The notes under the pieces: generated by a model | What the model was told of the DNA's origin: nothing | Seen by the model: the letters and a program-made list of their open reading frames with translations, nothing else | Database searches by the model: none | NCBI RefSeq assembly: GCF_900141735.1 | Contig: NZ_FQYO01000004.1 | Location: 62,001-126,000, forward strand | Length of the DNA stretch: 64,000 nucleotides | Source: Wenxinia saemankumensis | GTDB lineage: Bacteria > Pseudomonadota > Alphaproteobacteria > Rhodobacterales > Rhodobacteraceae | Direction of reading: 5' to 3' | Part shown: piece by piece, positions 54,922-63,142 of the stretch | Position numbering within the stretch: the stretch's first letter is position 1 | How the letters are laid out: the number at the start of each line of letters is the position of its first letter | Translations under genes and position numbers: made by a program

Positions 54922-56208
54922 TCAGCCGAACATGTCGGTGATGATCGAGGTGTACCAGCCCAGGCTCTCGCGGTAGGTCGCGGCGCGCACCTCCTCGCTC
55001 TCGCCGGTCTCGGAGACGAACCCGCCGAGCGACTTGATCCCCTCGTCCGTCGCCTCGTAGGTCGCACCGACCTTCACCCCGTCCTCGGTGTCGATCAGCG
55101 ACCAGCAGGTGTTCGAGAACCGCGCCGGAAAGGCGGTGGAGCCGGTGAGTTCGGCCACGATGGCGTTCGCCGCGACCTTGGCCTGGCTGTTCGCCGCGAA
55201 GCCCGACTTGGGCATCTCGCCCTGCGCCGCGCTGTCGCCGAGGACGTGGATCGCGGGATCGACGGTCGAGGACAGGTCGTAGGCCGAGACGGGCGCCCAG
55301 TCGCCGCCCCCGGTCAGGTCGGCCTGCTGCACGATCCGCCCCGCCGTCATCGCCGGGATGACGTTGCAGACATCGACCGGGATCGCCTCGCCGTCGATCG
55401 TCAGCGTCATCGCCGCCGGGTCGACCTCCAAGTTGCCTCCGCCGGCCTCGGGCCCGATCCGCTCGATCATGCCGGGATAATGCGTCTGCCACCCCTCCTC
55501 GAAGAGGCCCTGCTTGGAGAAGCTCTCCTTGGGGTCCGCGATCAGGATCTTGGCCGTCGGGTTCGTCTCGCGCAGGACATGGGCGACCATCGACACCCGC
55601 TCGTAGGGGCCGGGCGGGCAGCGATAGGGGTTGGGCGGGGCGACCATCGCGAAGGTGCCGCCCTCCGGCATGGCCAGGACCTGCGCGCGCAGGAGCTCGG
55701 TCTGGCTGCCGGCCTTGTACGCATGGGGCATCGCGTTCTGCGCCGACACGTCCCAGCCCGGCACGGCGCCGTCCTTGAAGTCGATGCCGGGCGACAGGAC
55801 GAGCCTGTCGTAGGGCAGCGTCGCGCCGTTCGCCGTGCTCACCGTCCGGGCGTCGCGGTCGATCCCGGTCACCCAGTCGTGGACGACGTTGATCCCGTAT
55901 TCCGACGCCAGGGTGCCGTAGGAATGGCGCAGGGTGTCGATCTCGCGGAAGCCGCCGAGATAGAGGTTCGAGAAGAAGCAGGTGTAGTAATCCCGGCTCG
56001 GCTCGATCAGCGTCACCTCGACCGCGCCGGCCGAATCGCGCGCGATGTAGCGCGCCGCCGTGGCCCCGCCGGCGCCGCCGCCGACCACGACGACCTTCGC
56101 CATCCCGCCATGCGCCGCGCCCATCACCATCGGTGCCGAGAGCGTCGAGGCCGCCGCGATCGTGCCGCCGAGAAATCCGCGCCTGTGAATCGTCCTGCGC
56201 AAGGTCAT
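54922..56208 (-). CDS. fccB: Flavocytochrome c sulfide dehydrogenase, flavoprotein subunit
   Basis: 428-residue periplasmic flavoprotein that oxidises sulfide. It has a Tat signal (HRRGFLGGTIAAASTLSAP), needed because FAD binds before export, and a Rossmann motif KVVVVGGGAGGATAARYI. The three functional cysteines of the family are present: the FAD-attachment Cys77 in YYTCFFSN, and the redox pair Cys197 in YRCPPGPYER and Cys368 in SNTCWSL. It ends with the normal FCSD C-terminal domain. The start at 56208 has GGAGGAG upstream. No cytochrome subunit (fccA) or sox gene adjoins it; both neighbours are sugar transporters on the other strand. Confidence 0.92.
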   Translation of the reverse strand: MTLRRTIHRRGFLGGTIAAASTLSAPMVMGAAHGGMAKVVVVGGGAGGATAARYIARDSAGAVEVTLIEPSRDYYTCFFSNLYLGGFREIDTLRHSYGTLASEYGINVVHDWVTGIDRDARTVSTANGATLPYDRLVLSPGIDFKDGAVPGWDVSAQNAMPHAYKAGSQTELLRAQVLAMPEGGTFAMVAPPNPYRCPPGPYERVSMVAHVLRETNPTAKILIADPKESFSKQGLFEEGWQTHYPGMIERIGPEAGGGNLEVDPAAMTLTIDGEAIPVDVCNVIPAMTAGRIVQQADLTGGGDWAPVSAYDLSSTVDPAIHVLGDSAAQGEMPKSGFAANSQAKVAANAIVAELTGSTAFPARFSNTCWSLIDTEDGVKVGATYEATDEGIKSLGGFVSETGESEEVRAATYRESLGWYTSIITDMFG

Positions 56209-56400
56209 GTCGTCTCCTCCTCGTGTTCCGTGCCCGAGGCTACAGCCTCGCGCCGCCCGGGTAACCCGAAAAGTGACGCAGCGTCGTCCGGCTTCACCGC
56301 ATCGTTCGGCCCCTGCCCGCGCCATTCTGTCCGGCCTGCATTGACGCCGCGCCCCTGCCGGTCTTTGCTGCCAGCCGGAGGAGCCGAGGGAGGGCGCCCA

Positions 56401-57918
56401 GTGACGCAGACCGATCGGACGCCCGTGCTGTCGTTGCGGGACGTCCACAAGAGCTTCGGCCCCGTGGAGGTGCTGCACGGCGTCGACCTCGACCTCCATG
56501 CGGGCGAGGTGCTGGCGCTGATCGGCGAGAACGGCGCGGGCAAGTCGACGGCGATGAAATGCCTCGCCGGCTACCAGGCGCCCACCTCCGGCGAGGTGCG
56601 GGTCGACGGCACGCCGGTGCGGTTCTCGTCGCTCCATGACGGCGAGCTGGCCGGGATCGTGCTGATCCACCAGGAATTCAACCTCGCCGAACAGCTGACG
56701 GTCGAGCAGAATGTCTTTCTCGGGCGCGAATTGCGGCGCGGACCGCTGCTCGACCGGGCCGAGATGCGGCGGCGCACGGCCGACTACCTCGCCCGCGTGA
56801 AATGCGACGTCGATCCCGGCGCCCGTGTCGCCAGCCTGTCGAACTCGCAGAAGCAGATGGTCGAGATCGCCAAGGCGCTGGGCCGCGATGCGCGCGTCCT
56901 CGTCATGGACGAGCCGACGGCGGTGCTGACGCGCCGCGAGGCCGACATCCTGTTCGAGCAGGTGGACGCGCTGCGGGCCGAGGGAACGGCCGTCCTCTTC
57001 ACCTCGCACAAGCTGGGCGAGGTGAAGCAGATCGCCGACCGGGTCGCGGTCATGCGCGACGGAGAGGTCGTGCGGACCGGCGATGCCGCGCGGATGAGCG
57101 AGGACGAGATGGCGACGGCGATGGTCGGCCGCGACGTCTCGGACCTCTACCCCGCCAAGCCGGGCCTCGCGGCGGACGCGCCGATCCTGCTGCGGGTCGA
57201 GGGGCTCGACGTACCGGGGCAGGCCCACGGGATCGACCTGCAGCTCCGCGCGGGCGAGATCCTCGGCCTCGCCGGTCTCGTCGGGTCCGGCCGCACCGAG
57301 GCGATGGAGGGGCTCTGCGGCCTGCGTCCCGCCCGGGCGCGACGGATCGAGATCGGCGGCGAGGAGGTGCGGATCCGCAAGCCCGCCGACGCGCTGGACA
57401 AGGGCCTCGTCTACCTGACCGAGGACCGCAAGCTGAAGGGCCTGCTGCTGGGCAAGGGCATGCGCGAGAACCTGACCCTCGCCTCGCTCGCCCGCTACGG
57501 CACCTTCATCGACCGGGACGCCGAGGACGTGGCGCTGACCGAGGCGATCCGCGAGTTCGACATCCGCGCCGGGCGCCGCGACGCCCTCGTCGGCAACCTG
57601 TCCGGCGGCAACCAGCAGAAGCTGCTGCTCGCCAAGGTGATGCAGTCGGGCCCGCGCATCCTGATCGTCGACGAGCCGACGCGCGGCATCGACATCGGGA
57701 CCAAGCAGCAGATCTACGCCTATCTCCGCCGCCTCGCGGCCGAAGGCTACGGCATCGTCCTCGTCTCCTCCGAGATGCAGGAGATCATCGGCCTCTCCGA
57801 CCGCGTCCTGGTGATGCGGCAGGGCCGGATCGCCGGCGAGGTGACGGGCGAGGCGATCGGAGAGGACGCCATCGTGCGGCATGCCATGGGCGTCGCGGCC
57901 CGGGTCGAGGCCGCCTGA
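56401..57918 (+). CDS. Sugar ABC transporter ATP-binding protein (RbsA/MglA type)
   Basis: 505-residue double-cassette ATPase of the CUT2 (pentose/hexose monosaccharide) class. Domain 1 has Walker A GENGAGKST at residues 42-50, a relaxed signature (SLSNSQKQMVEIAKA) and Walker B VLVMDEPTAVL. Domain 2 has the non-canonical P-loop GLVGSGRTE, signature LSGGNQQKLLLAKV and Walker B LIVDEPTRGID, all normal for the family. The GTG start at 56401 has GGAGGG upstream. It leads an operon with one permease and a periplasmic sugar-binding protein. The sugar is not evident. Confidence 0.92.
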   Translation: MTQTDRTPVLSLRDVHKSFGPVEVLHGVDLDLHAGEVLALIGENGAGKSTAMKCLAGYQAPTSGEVRVDGTPVRFSSLHDGELAGIVLIHQEFNLAEQLTVEQNVFLGRELRRGPLLDRAEMRRRTADYLARVKCDVDPGARVASLSNSQKQMVEIAKALGRDARVLVMDEPTAVLTRREADILFEQVDALRAEGTAVLFTSHKLGEVKQIADRVAVMRDGEVVRTGDAARMSEDEMATAMVGRDVSDLYPAKPGLAADAPILLRVEGLDVPGQAHGIDLQLRAGEILGLAGLVGSGRTEAMEGLCGLRPARARRIEIGGEEVRIRKPADALDKGLVYLTEDRKLKGLLLGKGMRENLTLASLARYGTFIDRDAEDVALTEAIREFDIRAGRRDALVGNLSGGNQQKLLLAKVMQSGPRILIVDEPTRGIDIGTKQQIYAYLRRLAAEGYGIVLVSSEMQEIIGLSDRVLVMRQGRIAGEVTGEAIGEDAIVRHAMGVAARVEAA

Positions 57919-57952
57919 CGATGGGCCAACGGGAAACCACGGGGAAGTTGCG

Positions 57953-58954
57953 ATGACGAGTACCACCGAGGGCGCCCCCACGCGGGGCTGGAAGCTGCCG
58001 CCGATGGGCGTGCTGGGCCCGATCCTTGCGCTGATCGCGCTGATCGTGCTGGGCGCGGCGATGAACCCGAGCTTCCTCGCCTATGCCAACATCACCAACG
58101 TGCTGGCGCGGTCCGCCTTCATCGGGATCATCGCGGTCGGCATGACCTTCGTCATCACCGCCGGGGGACTCGACCTGTCGGTCGGGTCGATGGCCGCCTT
58201 CATCGCGGGGCTGATGATCCTGGTGATGAACGCCGCGCTCCCGACGCTGGGGGTCGGGGTACCGATCATCCTGCTGGGCATGGCCGTCGCGCTGGTCGCG
58301 GGACTGCTCGCCGGGCTGCTGAACGGCTTTCTCATAACGACGCTGGGGATCGAGGCCTTCATCGTCACGCTCGGCACGATGGGCATCTACCGGTCCCTCG
58401 TCACCTGGCTGGCCGACGGGGGGACGCTCAGCCTTGATTTCGGGCTGCGCACCTTCTACCGGCCGGTCTATTTCGACGGGATCCTCGGCGTCAGCTGGCC
58501 GATCATCGTCTTCGCCCTCGTCGTGATCGCGGGCGAGGTCCTGATGGGCCGGATGCGGTTCGGCCGGCACTGCGCCGCGACCGGCAGCAACGAGCAGGTC
58601 GCGCATTATTCCAACGTCGACGTGAACCGCACGCGGCTGGCGACCTACGCCATGCTCGGCGTGCTCGTCGGCGTCGCGACGATCATGTACGTCCCGCGGC
58701 TCGGCTCCGCCTCCGCCTCGACGGGCGTCCTGTGGGAGCTGGAGGCGATCGCCGCCGTGATCATCGGCGGCACCGTTCTCAAGGGAGGGTTCGGCCGGGT
58801 CTGGGGCACGGTGATCGGCGTGCTGATCCTGAGCCTGATCGACAACATCCTCAATCTGACCGACCTCGTCTCGCCCTATCTCAACGGCGCGATCCAGGGG
58901 GTCATCATCATTCTCGCCGTGATCCTGCAGCGGGAATCCAGGGCCAAGGACTGA
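57953..58954 (+). CDS. Sugar ABC transporter permease (RbsC type)
   Basis: 333-residue inner-membrane permease of the CUT2 class. It has the family hallmarks GMTFVITAGGLDLSVGSMAA (about 62-81) and AVIIGGTVLKGGFGRVWGT near the C-terminus. A cytoplasmic N-terminal tail of about 25 residues precedes the first helix. It is 34 bp downstream of the ATPase gene, and the binding-protein gene follows after 41 bp. It forms the channel as a homodimer. Confidence 0.92.
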   Translation: MTSTTEGAPTRGWKLPPMGVLGPILALIALIVLGAAMNPSFLAYANITNVLARSAFIGIIAVGMTFVITAGGLDLSVGSMAAFIAGLMILVMNAALPTLGVGVPIILLGMAVALVAGLLAGLLNGFLITTLGIEAFIVTLGTMGIYRSLVTWLADGGTLSLDFGLRTFYRPVYFDGILGVSWPIIVFALVVIAGEVLMGRMRFGRHCAATGSNEQVAHYSNVDVNRTRLATYAMLGVLVGVATIMYVPRLGSASASTGVLWELEAIAAVIIGGTVLKGGFGRVWGTVIGVLILSLIDNILNLTDLVSPYLNGAIQGVIIILAVILQRESRAKD

Positions 58955-58995
58955 CGACAGGTCCAGGCCCGCAACCACGTCCAAGGGAGGACAAC

Positions 58996-59943
58996 ATGAG
59001 TTATCTGAGGACTTTCCTCGCCGGCGCCACCGCGCTGACCGTGGCCACGGGCGCCTTCGCCCAGGACACGACCGTGATCGGCGTGTCGATCCCGGCGGCC
59101 ACGCATGGCTGGGCCGGCGGCATGAACTACCACGCGCAGGAGGCGATCGACCGCCTCGAGGAGGTCTATCCCGAGCTCGACTTCGTGCTCTCCACCGCCT
59201 CCGATCCCGGCGCGCAGGTCAACGACATCGAGGACATGGTGGCGACGCGCAACATCTCCGCCCTCGTCGTGCTGCCCTTCGAATCCGAGCCGCTGACCGC
59301 CCCCGTCCAGTCGGTCGCCGACAGCGGCGTCTGGGTGACGGTCGTGGACCGCGGCCTCTCCCAGGAGGGGATCGAGGATCTCTACGTGGCGGGCGACAAC
59401 CCCGGCTTCGGCCGCGTCTCGGGCGAGTACATGGCCGAGATGATGCCGGACGGCGGCAACATCGTCGTGCTGCGCGGCATCCCGACCGCGATCGACAACG
59501 AGCGGGTCGAGGGCTTCCAGGAGGCGATCGAGGGCTCGGGCATCGAGATCATCGGCATGGAGCACGGCAACTGGAACCGTGACGACAGCTTCAACGTGAT
59601 GCAGGACTTCCTGTCCCGCCACGACCAGATCGACGCGGTCTGGGCGTCGGACGACGACATGGCGGTCGGCGTGCTGGCCGCGATCGAGGCGTCGGGCCGC
59701 GACGACATCCAGTTCGTGCTCGGCGGCGCCGGCATGAAGGAGATGGTGCAGCGCGTGATGGACGGCGACACGATGATCCCCGCCGACGTGACCTATCCGC
59801 CGTCGATGATCGCCACCGCGATCGAGATGACGGCCGTCGGCCTGACCTCCAGCGCGCCGGTCTCGGGCACGTTCACCATCGGCTCGGTGCTCATCACGCC
59901 CGAGAATGCCGAGCAGTACTACTTCCCCGACTCGCCGTTCTGA
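58996..59943 (+). CDS. Periplasmic sugar-binding protein (RbsB/peripla_BP_4 family)
   Basis: 315-residue binding protein with a signal peptide (FLAGATALTVATGAFAQ). The mature domain opens TVIGVSIPAATHGWAGGM, the typical first strand and ligand loop of ribose/galactose-type proteins. ALVVLPFESEPLTAPV and DAVWASDDDMAVGVLAAI match the second and hinge regions. The ATG has AAGGGAGG upstream, the best site in the operon, as expected for an abundant periplasmic protein. The downstream uronate genes are convergent, so they are not co-transcribed; transport of a uronate or related sugar remains speculative. Confidence 0.92.
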   Translation: MSYLRTFLAGATALTVATGAFAQDTTVIGVSIPAATHGWAGGMNYHAQEAIDRLEEVYPELDFVLSTASDPGAQVNDIEDMVATRNISALVVLPFESEPLTAPVQSVADSGVWVTVVDRGLSQEGIEDLYVAGDNPGFGRVSGEYMAEMMPDGGNIVVLRGIPTAIDNERVEGFQEAIEGSGIEIIGMEHGNWNRDDSFNVMQDFLSRHDQIDAVWASDDDMAVGVLAAIEASGRDDIQFVLGGAGMKEMVQRVMDGDTMIPADVTYPPSMIATAIEMTAVGLTSSAPVSGTFTIGSVLITPENAEQYYFPDSPF

Positions 59944-59961
59944 TCCGGGCGACGTGGCCGG

Positions 59962-59985
59962 GCGGGGCCGGCCTTCCGGCCCCGC
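59962..59985 (+). terminator. Hairpin after the sugar transporter operon
   Basis: GCGGGGCCGG (59962-59971) and CCGGCCCCGC (59976-59985) form a 10-bp stem with a CCTT loop, followed by a C- and T-rich tract (CTCCCCTTCC). It is likely to end the transporter transcript. Confidence 0.55.
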
Positions 59986-60033
59986 TCCCCTTCCCCCGCC
60001 GGGCCCCCGCCGGGCGAGCGCGCCGCCCTCCCC

Positions 60034-60083
60034 CTTATCTTGCCGCAAGTACTCCGGGGGGTCCGGGGGGCAGCGCCCCCCGG
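60034..60083 (+). repeat. Interspersed repeat, copy D
   Basis: Core CTTATCTTGCCG plus CAAGTACTCC at 60034-60055, followed by a perfect hairpin CCGGGGGGC-AGC-GCCCCCCGG at 60063-60083 (9-bp stem). It lies between the convergent transporter and uronate genes. Confidence 0.78.
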
Positions 60084-60155
60084 CCTCCGCCGGCGGCAGC
60101 CGCCTGCGCGTCCGCGCGGGGCCCTCCGGCCCGGCCCGGGCGGCAGGGGCGACGC

Positions 60156-61574
60156 TCAGGCCCCGGCGCAGGCCCCTTCGACGCCATCCCGCAGGAGGGC
60201 CGCCAGCGCCCGGCTCAACCCCTCCCGCATCTCCGGCCGGGCCGCGAGCGCCGGGTCGAAGACGCGGGCGCAGCCGAGATAGCGCGAGACCACCTCGCCC
60301 GGCGCGGGATCGCCGTCCCAGTAGCCCGCCAGCTCGGCCGCCAGCGGATCCCGCACCTCGATCGGCGCGCCGTCGAGGCCGCGGCCCCGCGTGTAGACCA
60401 TCCACCCCGCCACGGCGAGGAGGACGCGGGCCGGGTCCCGCCGGGCCTCCAGGTTGTCCGCCAGCGTCCCCAGCAGCCGCTGCGGCAGCTTCTGCGAGCC
60501 GTCCATCGCGATCTGCCAGGTCCGGTGCCGGATCGCCGGGTTGCGGTAGCGCGCCAGCAGCGCGTCGGCATAGGCGGCGAGATCGACGCCGGGCGGGGGC
60601 GTCAGGACCGGCAGGATGTCCCGCGACCACAGCCGCCGGACATAGCCCTCCAGCTCCGGGCGACCGACCGCCTGCGAGATCGTCTCCGCGCCGGCGAGGT
60701 AGCCCAGATAGGCCAGCGCCGAATGGCTGCCGTTCAGGCAGCGCAGCTTCATGTGCTCGTAGGGCGCGACATCCTCGACCAGTTCGACCCCCGCCGCCGC
60801 CAGATCGGGGCGGCCATCGGCGAAATCGTCCTCGACCACCCATTGCCGGAACGGCTCGTGCATCACCGGGGCCTCGTCCCGCGCGCCGACCAGCGTCTCG
60901 ACCCGGCCGAGGTCGTCCCCGGTCGTCGCGGGCACGATCCGGTCGACCATCGTGCAGGGAAAGGCGCCCGCCCCGGCGATCCAGGCGGCGAGCCCCGCGT
61001 CGATCCGCTCCGCCAGCTCCAGCACGAGGCCGCGCACCAGTCGCCCGTTCTCGGGGATGTTGTCGCAGCTCAGGACGGTGAAGGGCCGCGCCCCCGCGGC
61101 CCGGCGGCGCGCCAGCCCCCGCACCAGGAACCCGATGGCCGAGGCCGGTCGCGCGGGATCGGCCAGATCCGCCCGGATGTCGGGATGGTCCATGTCCAGC
61201 CGGCCGGTCGCGGGGACGTGGCAATAGCCCTTCTCGGTCACGGTCAGCGACACGATCCGCGCCCGCTCCATCGCCCCCAGCACCGCGTCCGGATCCTCCG
61301 GCGCGACCAGGACATCCGACAGCACCTCGATCCGGCGCGGCACTTCCCCGTCCGGGCCCAGCTCCAGCGCGGTATAGGCATGGCCCTGAGGGGCGAGGCG
61401 GTCGCGGGTGCCGGGGCTCTTGAGGCTCACACCCACGATCCCCCATTCCCCGCCCGCGGCGGCCATCGCCTCGGCCACGTAGATCGCCCCGTGCGCGCGG
61501 AAGAACGCGCCGAGGCCCAGATGGACGATGCCGGGCGCGGGGGGCGGGGCCATGCGGGACAGGCGCGCGCTCAC
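60156..61574 (-). CDS. uxuB: Fructuronate reductase / mannitol dehydrogenase family protein (UxuB-like)
   Basis: 472-residue polyol dehydrogenase of the long-chain mannitol dehydrogenase family. The N-terminal NAD-binding region reads GIVHLGLGAFFRAHGAIYV, followed by FTVLSCDNIPENG and FPCTMVDRIVPA, all typical of the UxuB/UxaB/mannitol dehydrogenase group. The C-terminal catalytic region has YEHMKLRCLNGSHSALAYLG with the active-site lysine. Its coupling to uxaC (GTGA overlap) favours D-fructuronate to D-mannonate reduction in glucuronate degradation. The GTG start at 61574 fits that overlap; an in-frame ATG seven codons later is also possible. Confidence 0.85.
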   Translation of the reverse strand: MSARLSRMAPPPAPGIVHLGLGAFFRAHGAIYVAEAMAAAGGEWGIVGVSLKSPGTRDRLAPQGHAYTALELGPDGEVPRRIEVLSDVLVAPEDPDAVLGAMERARIVSLTVTEKGYCHVPATGRLDMDHPDIRADLADPARPASAIGFLVRGLARRRAAGARPFTVLSCDNIPENGRLVRGLVLELAERIDAGLAAWIAGAGAFPCTMVDRIVPATTGDDLGRVETLVGARDEAPVMHEPFRQWVVEDDFADGRPDLAAAGVELVEDVAPYEHMKLRCLNGSHSALAYLGYLAGAETISQAVGRPELEGYVRRLWSRDILPVLTPPPGVDLAAYADALLARYRNPAIRHRTWQIAMDGSQKLPQRLLGTLADNLEARRDPARVLLAVAGWMVYTRGRGLDGAPIEVRDPLAAELAGYWDGDPAPGEVVSRYLGCARVFDPALAARPEMREGLSRALAALLRDGVEGACAGA

Positions 61575-62977
61575 AGCCGGTAGGCCCTGCGCACGAGGCC
61601 GGTCGTCAGCTCGGCCGCCATCTCCCGCGCCTCGTCCATTCCGATCCGCCCGTCCGCGACCAGTCCGGCGAGCCAGGCGCAATCGACGCGCCGCGCCACG
61701 TCGTGCCGCGCGGGGATCGAGCAGAAGGCCCGCGTGTCGTCGTTGAAGCCCGCGGTGTTGTAGATGCCCGCCGTCTCGCCCGTGAGGCGGCGAAAGCGCA
61801 TCATGCCCTCCGGACTGTCGAAGAACCACCAGGGCGGGCCGAGCCGCAGCGCGGGATAGACCCCGGCCAGCGGCGCCAGCTCGCGCGAATAGACGCTCTC
61901 GTCGAGGGTGAAGAGGACGATCCGCAGCTCCGGCTCCATCCCCACGGCATCGAGCAGCGGTTTCAGCGCGGCGACGTAATCGGTGCGCTGCGGGATGTCG
62001 AAGCCCTTGTCGCGGCCATGCATCGCCATCACCGGGCCCGAGTGGTTGCGGCGCGATCCGGCATGGATCTGCATCGTCATCCCGTCCTCGACGCTCATCC
62101 GCGCCATCTCGGTCAGCATCTGGCCGCGGAAGGCGTCGGCCTCCCCGGTGCCGGCCTCGCCCTGCAGGCAGGTCCGGAACAGCCGCGCCGCCGCGTCGGG
62201 AGCGAGGTTCTCGGTCCGGGCGGAAGCATGGCCGTGATCGGTCGCGGTCGCGCCGAGCGCCCGGAACGCCGCCCGCCTGCGGCGATGCGCCTCGAGATAG
62301 CCTTCCCAGCTCGCCGTGTCGCACCCGGTAAGGCGGCCCAGCGCCGCGACGTTCCCGGCGAAGCCCTCGTACTCGGGGTCGATCACCGCGTCGGGCCGGT
62401 AGGTCGGGATCACCCGCCCGCCCCAGCCCGAGGCGCGGATCGCCTCGTGATGGGCGAGATCGCTCAGCGCGTCGTCCGTCGTGGCCAGCACCTCGATCCC
62501 GAACCGGTCGAAGAGCGCCCGCGGACGGAACTCCGGCTGCGCCAGTCGGTCCGCCACCTCGTCGAAGATCGCATCGGCCGTGTCCGGCCCCAGCGCCGCG
62601 GAGACGCCGAAGACCTCGGCCAGCGCGTGATCGACCCACAGCCGCGTCGGCGTGCCGCGGAACAGGTGGTAATGCCCGGCGAAGAGCCGCCAGATCGCGC
62701 GCCCGTCCCGCTCGGTCTCGCCGCCATCGACGCGCGGCACGCCCAGCGCGGTCAGCGGCACGCCCTGGCTGACCAGCATCCGGAAGATGTAGTGGTCCGG
62801 CACGACGAAGAGCCGGGCGGGATCGGGAAAGGCGGCATTCCCGGCGAACCACGCGGGGTCGCAATGACCGTGGGGCGAGAGGATCGGCGCCCCCTCGATC
62901 GCGGCGAAGAGCGTCCGCGCGATATCGCGGGTCCGGGCCTCGGCCGGGAACAGGCGGTCTGGGTCGAGAACGGGCAT
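61571..62977 (-). CDS. uxaC: Glucuronate isomerase (uronate isomerase)
   Basis: 468-residue TIM-barrel amidohydrolase-fold isomerase, converting D-glucuronate to D-fructuronate and D-galacturonate to D-tagaturonate. Diagnostic segments are ILSPHGHCDPAWFAGNAAF (metal-binding His-x-His), MSVEDGMTMQIHAGSRRNHS and the C-terminal PARHDVARRVDCAWLAGLV. The start MPVLDPDRLFPAEAR at 62977 has GGAG about nine bases upstream and gives the normal N-terminus; in-frame sequence upstream is not family-like. It leads the operon with the fructuronate reductase. A promoter and a GntR-type palindrome lie upstream. Confidence 0.93.
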   Translation of the reverse strand: MPVLDPDRLFPAEARTRDIARTLFAAIEGAPILSPHGHCDPAWFAGNAAFPDPARLFVVPDHYIFRMLVSQGVPLTALGVPRVDGGETERDGRAIWRLFAGHYHLFRGTPTRLWVDHALAEVFGVSAALGPDTADAIFDEVADRLAQPEFRPRALFDRFGIEVLATTDDALSDLAHHEAIRASGWGGRVIPTYRPDAVIDPEYEGFAGNVAALGRLTGCDTASWEGYLEAHRRRRAAFRALGATATDHGHASARTENLAPDAAARLFRTCLQGEAGTGEADAFRGQMLTEMARMSVEDGMTMQIHAGSRRNHSGPVMAMHGRDKGFDIPQRTDYVAALKPLLDAVGMEPELRIVLFTLDESVYSRELAPLAGVYPALRLGPPWWFFDSPEGMMRFRRLTGETAGIYNTAGFNDDTRAFCSIPARHDVARRVDCAWLAGLVADGRIGMDEAREMAAELTTGLVRRAYRL

Positions 62978-63041
62978 CGAGAAGTCTCCGGCTGTCGGGC
63001 GGGGCTGGCGCGGGCGACCGGGGACCGGCGGCGCCAGCCCA

Positions 63042-63069
63042 ACTAATATGCTAGTCGGCAAGAGGTCAA
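63042..63069 (-). promoter_or_regulatory. Promoter and candidate operator of the uronate operon
   Basis: On the minus strand TTGACC (63069-63064), 15-bp spacer, TATTAG. Overlapping the -10 region is the near-palindrome ACTAATATGCTAGT (63042-63055), of the kind bound by FadR/GntR-family uronate regulators. The regulator gene is not in the window. Confidence 0.5.
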
Positions 63070-63142
63070 CGCCGCCGCGAACCGCCCTTTCCCGGGCCTG
63101 CCCGGTCGCCTAGGGTCCGCCGCAGACAACGGAGGGACCCCC

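Noticed and set aside
62978-63142. Possible SAM-type riboswitch before metY
   Set aside because: The leader is too short once the uronate promoter is taken out, and I see no SAM-II pseudoknot or SAH/SAM-I core.
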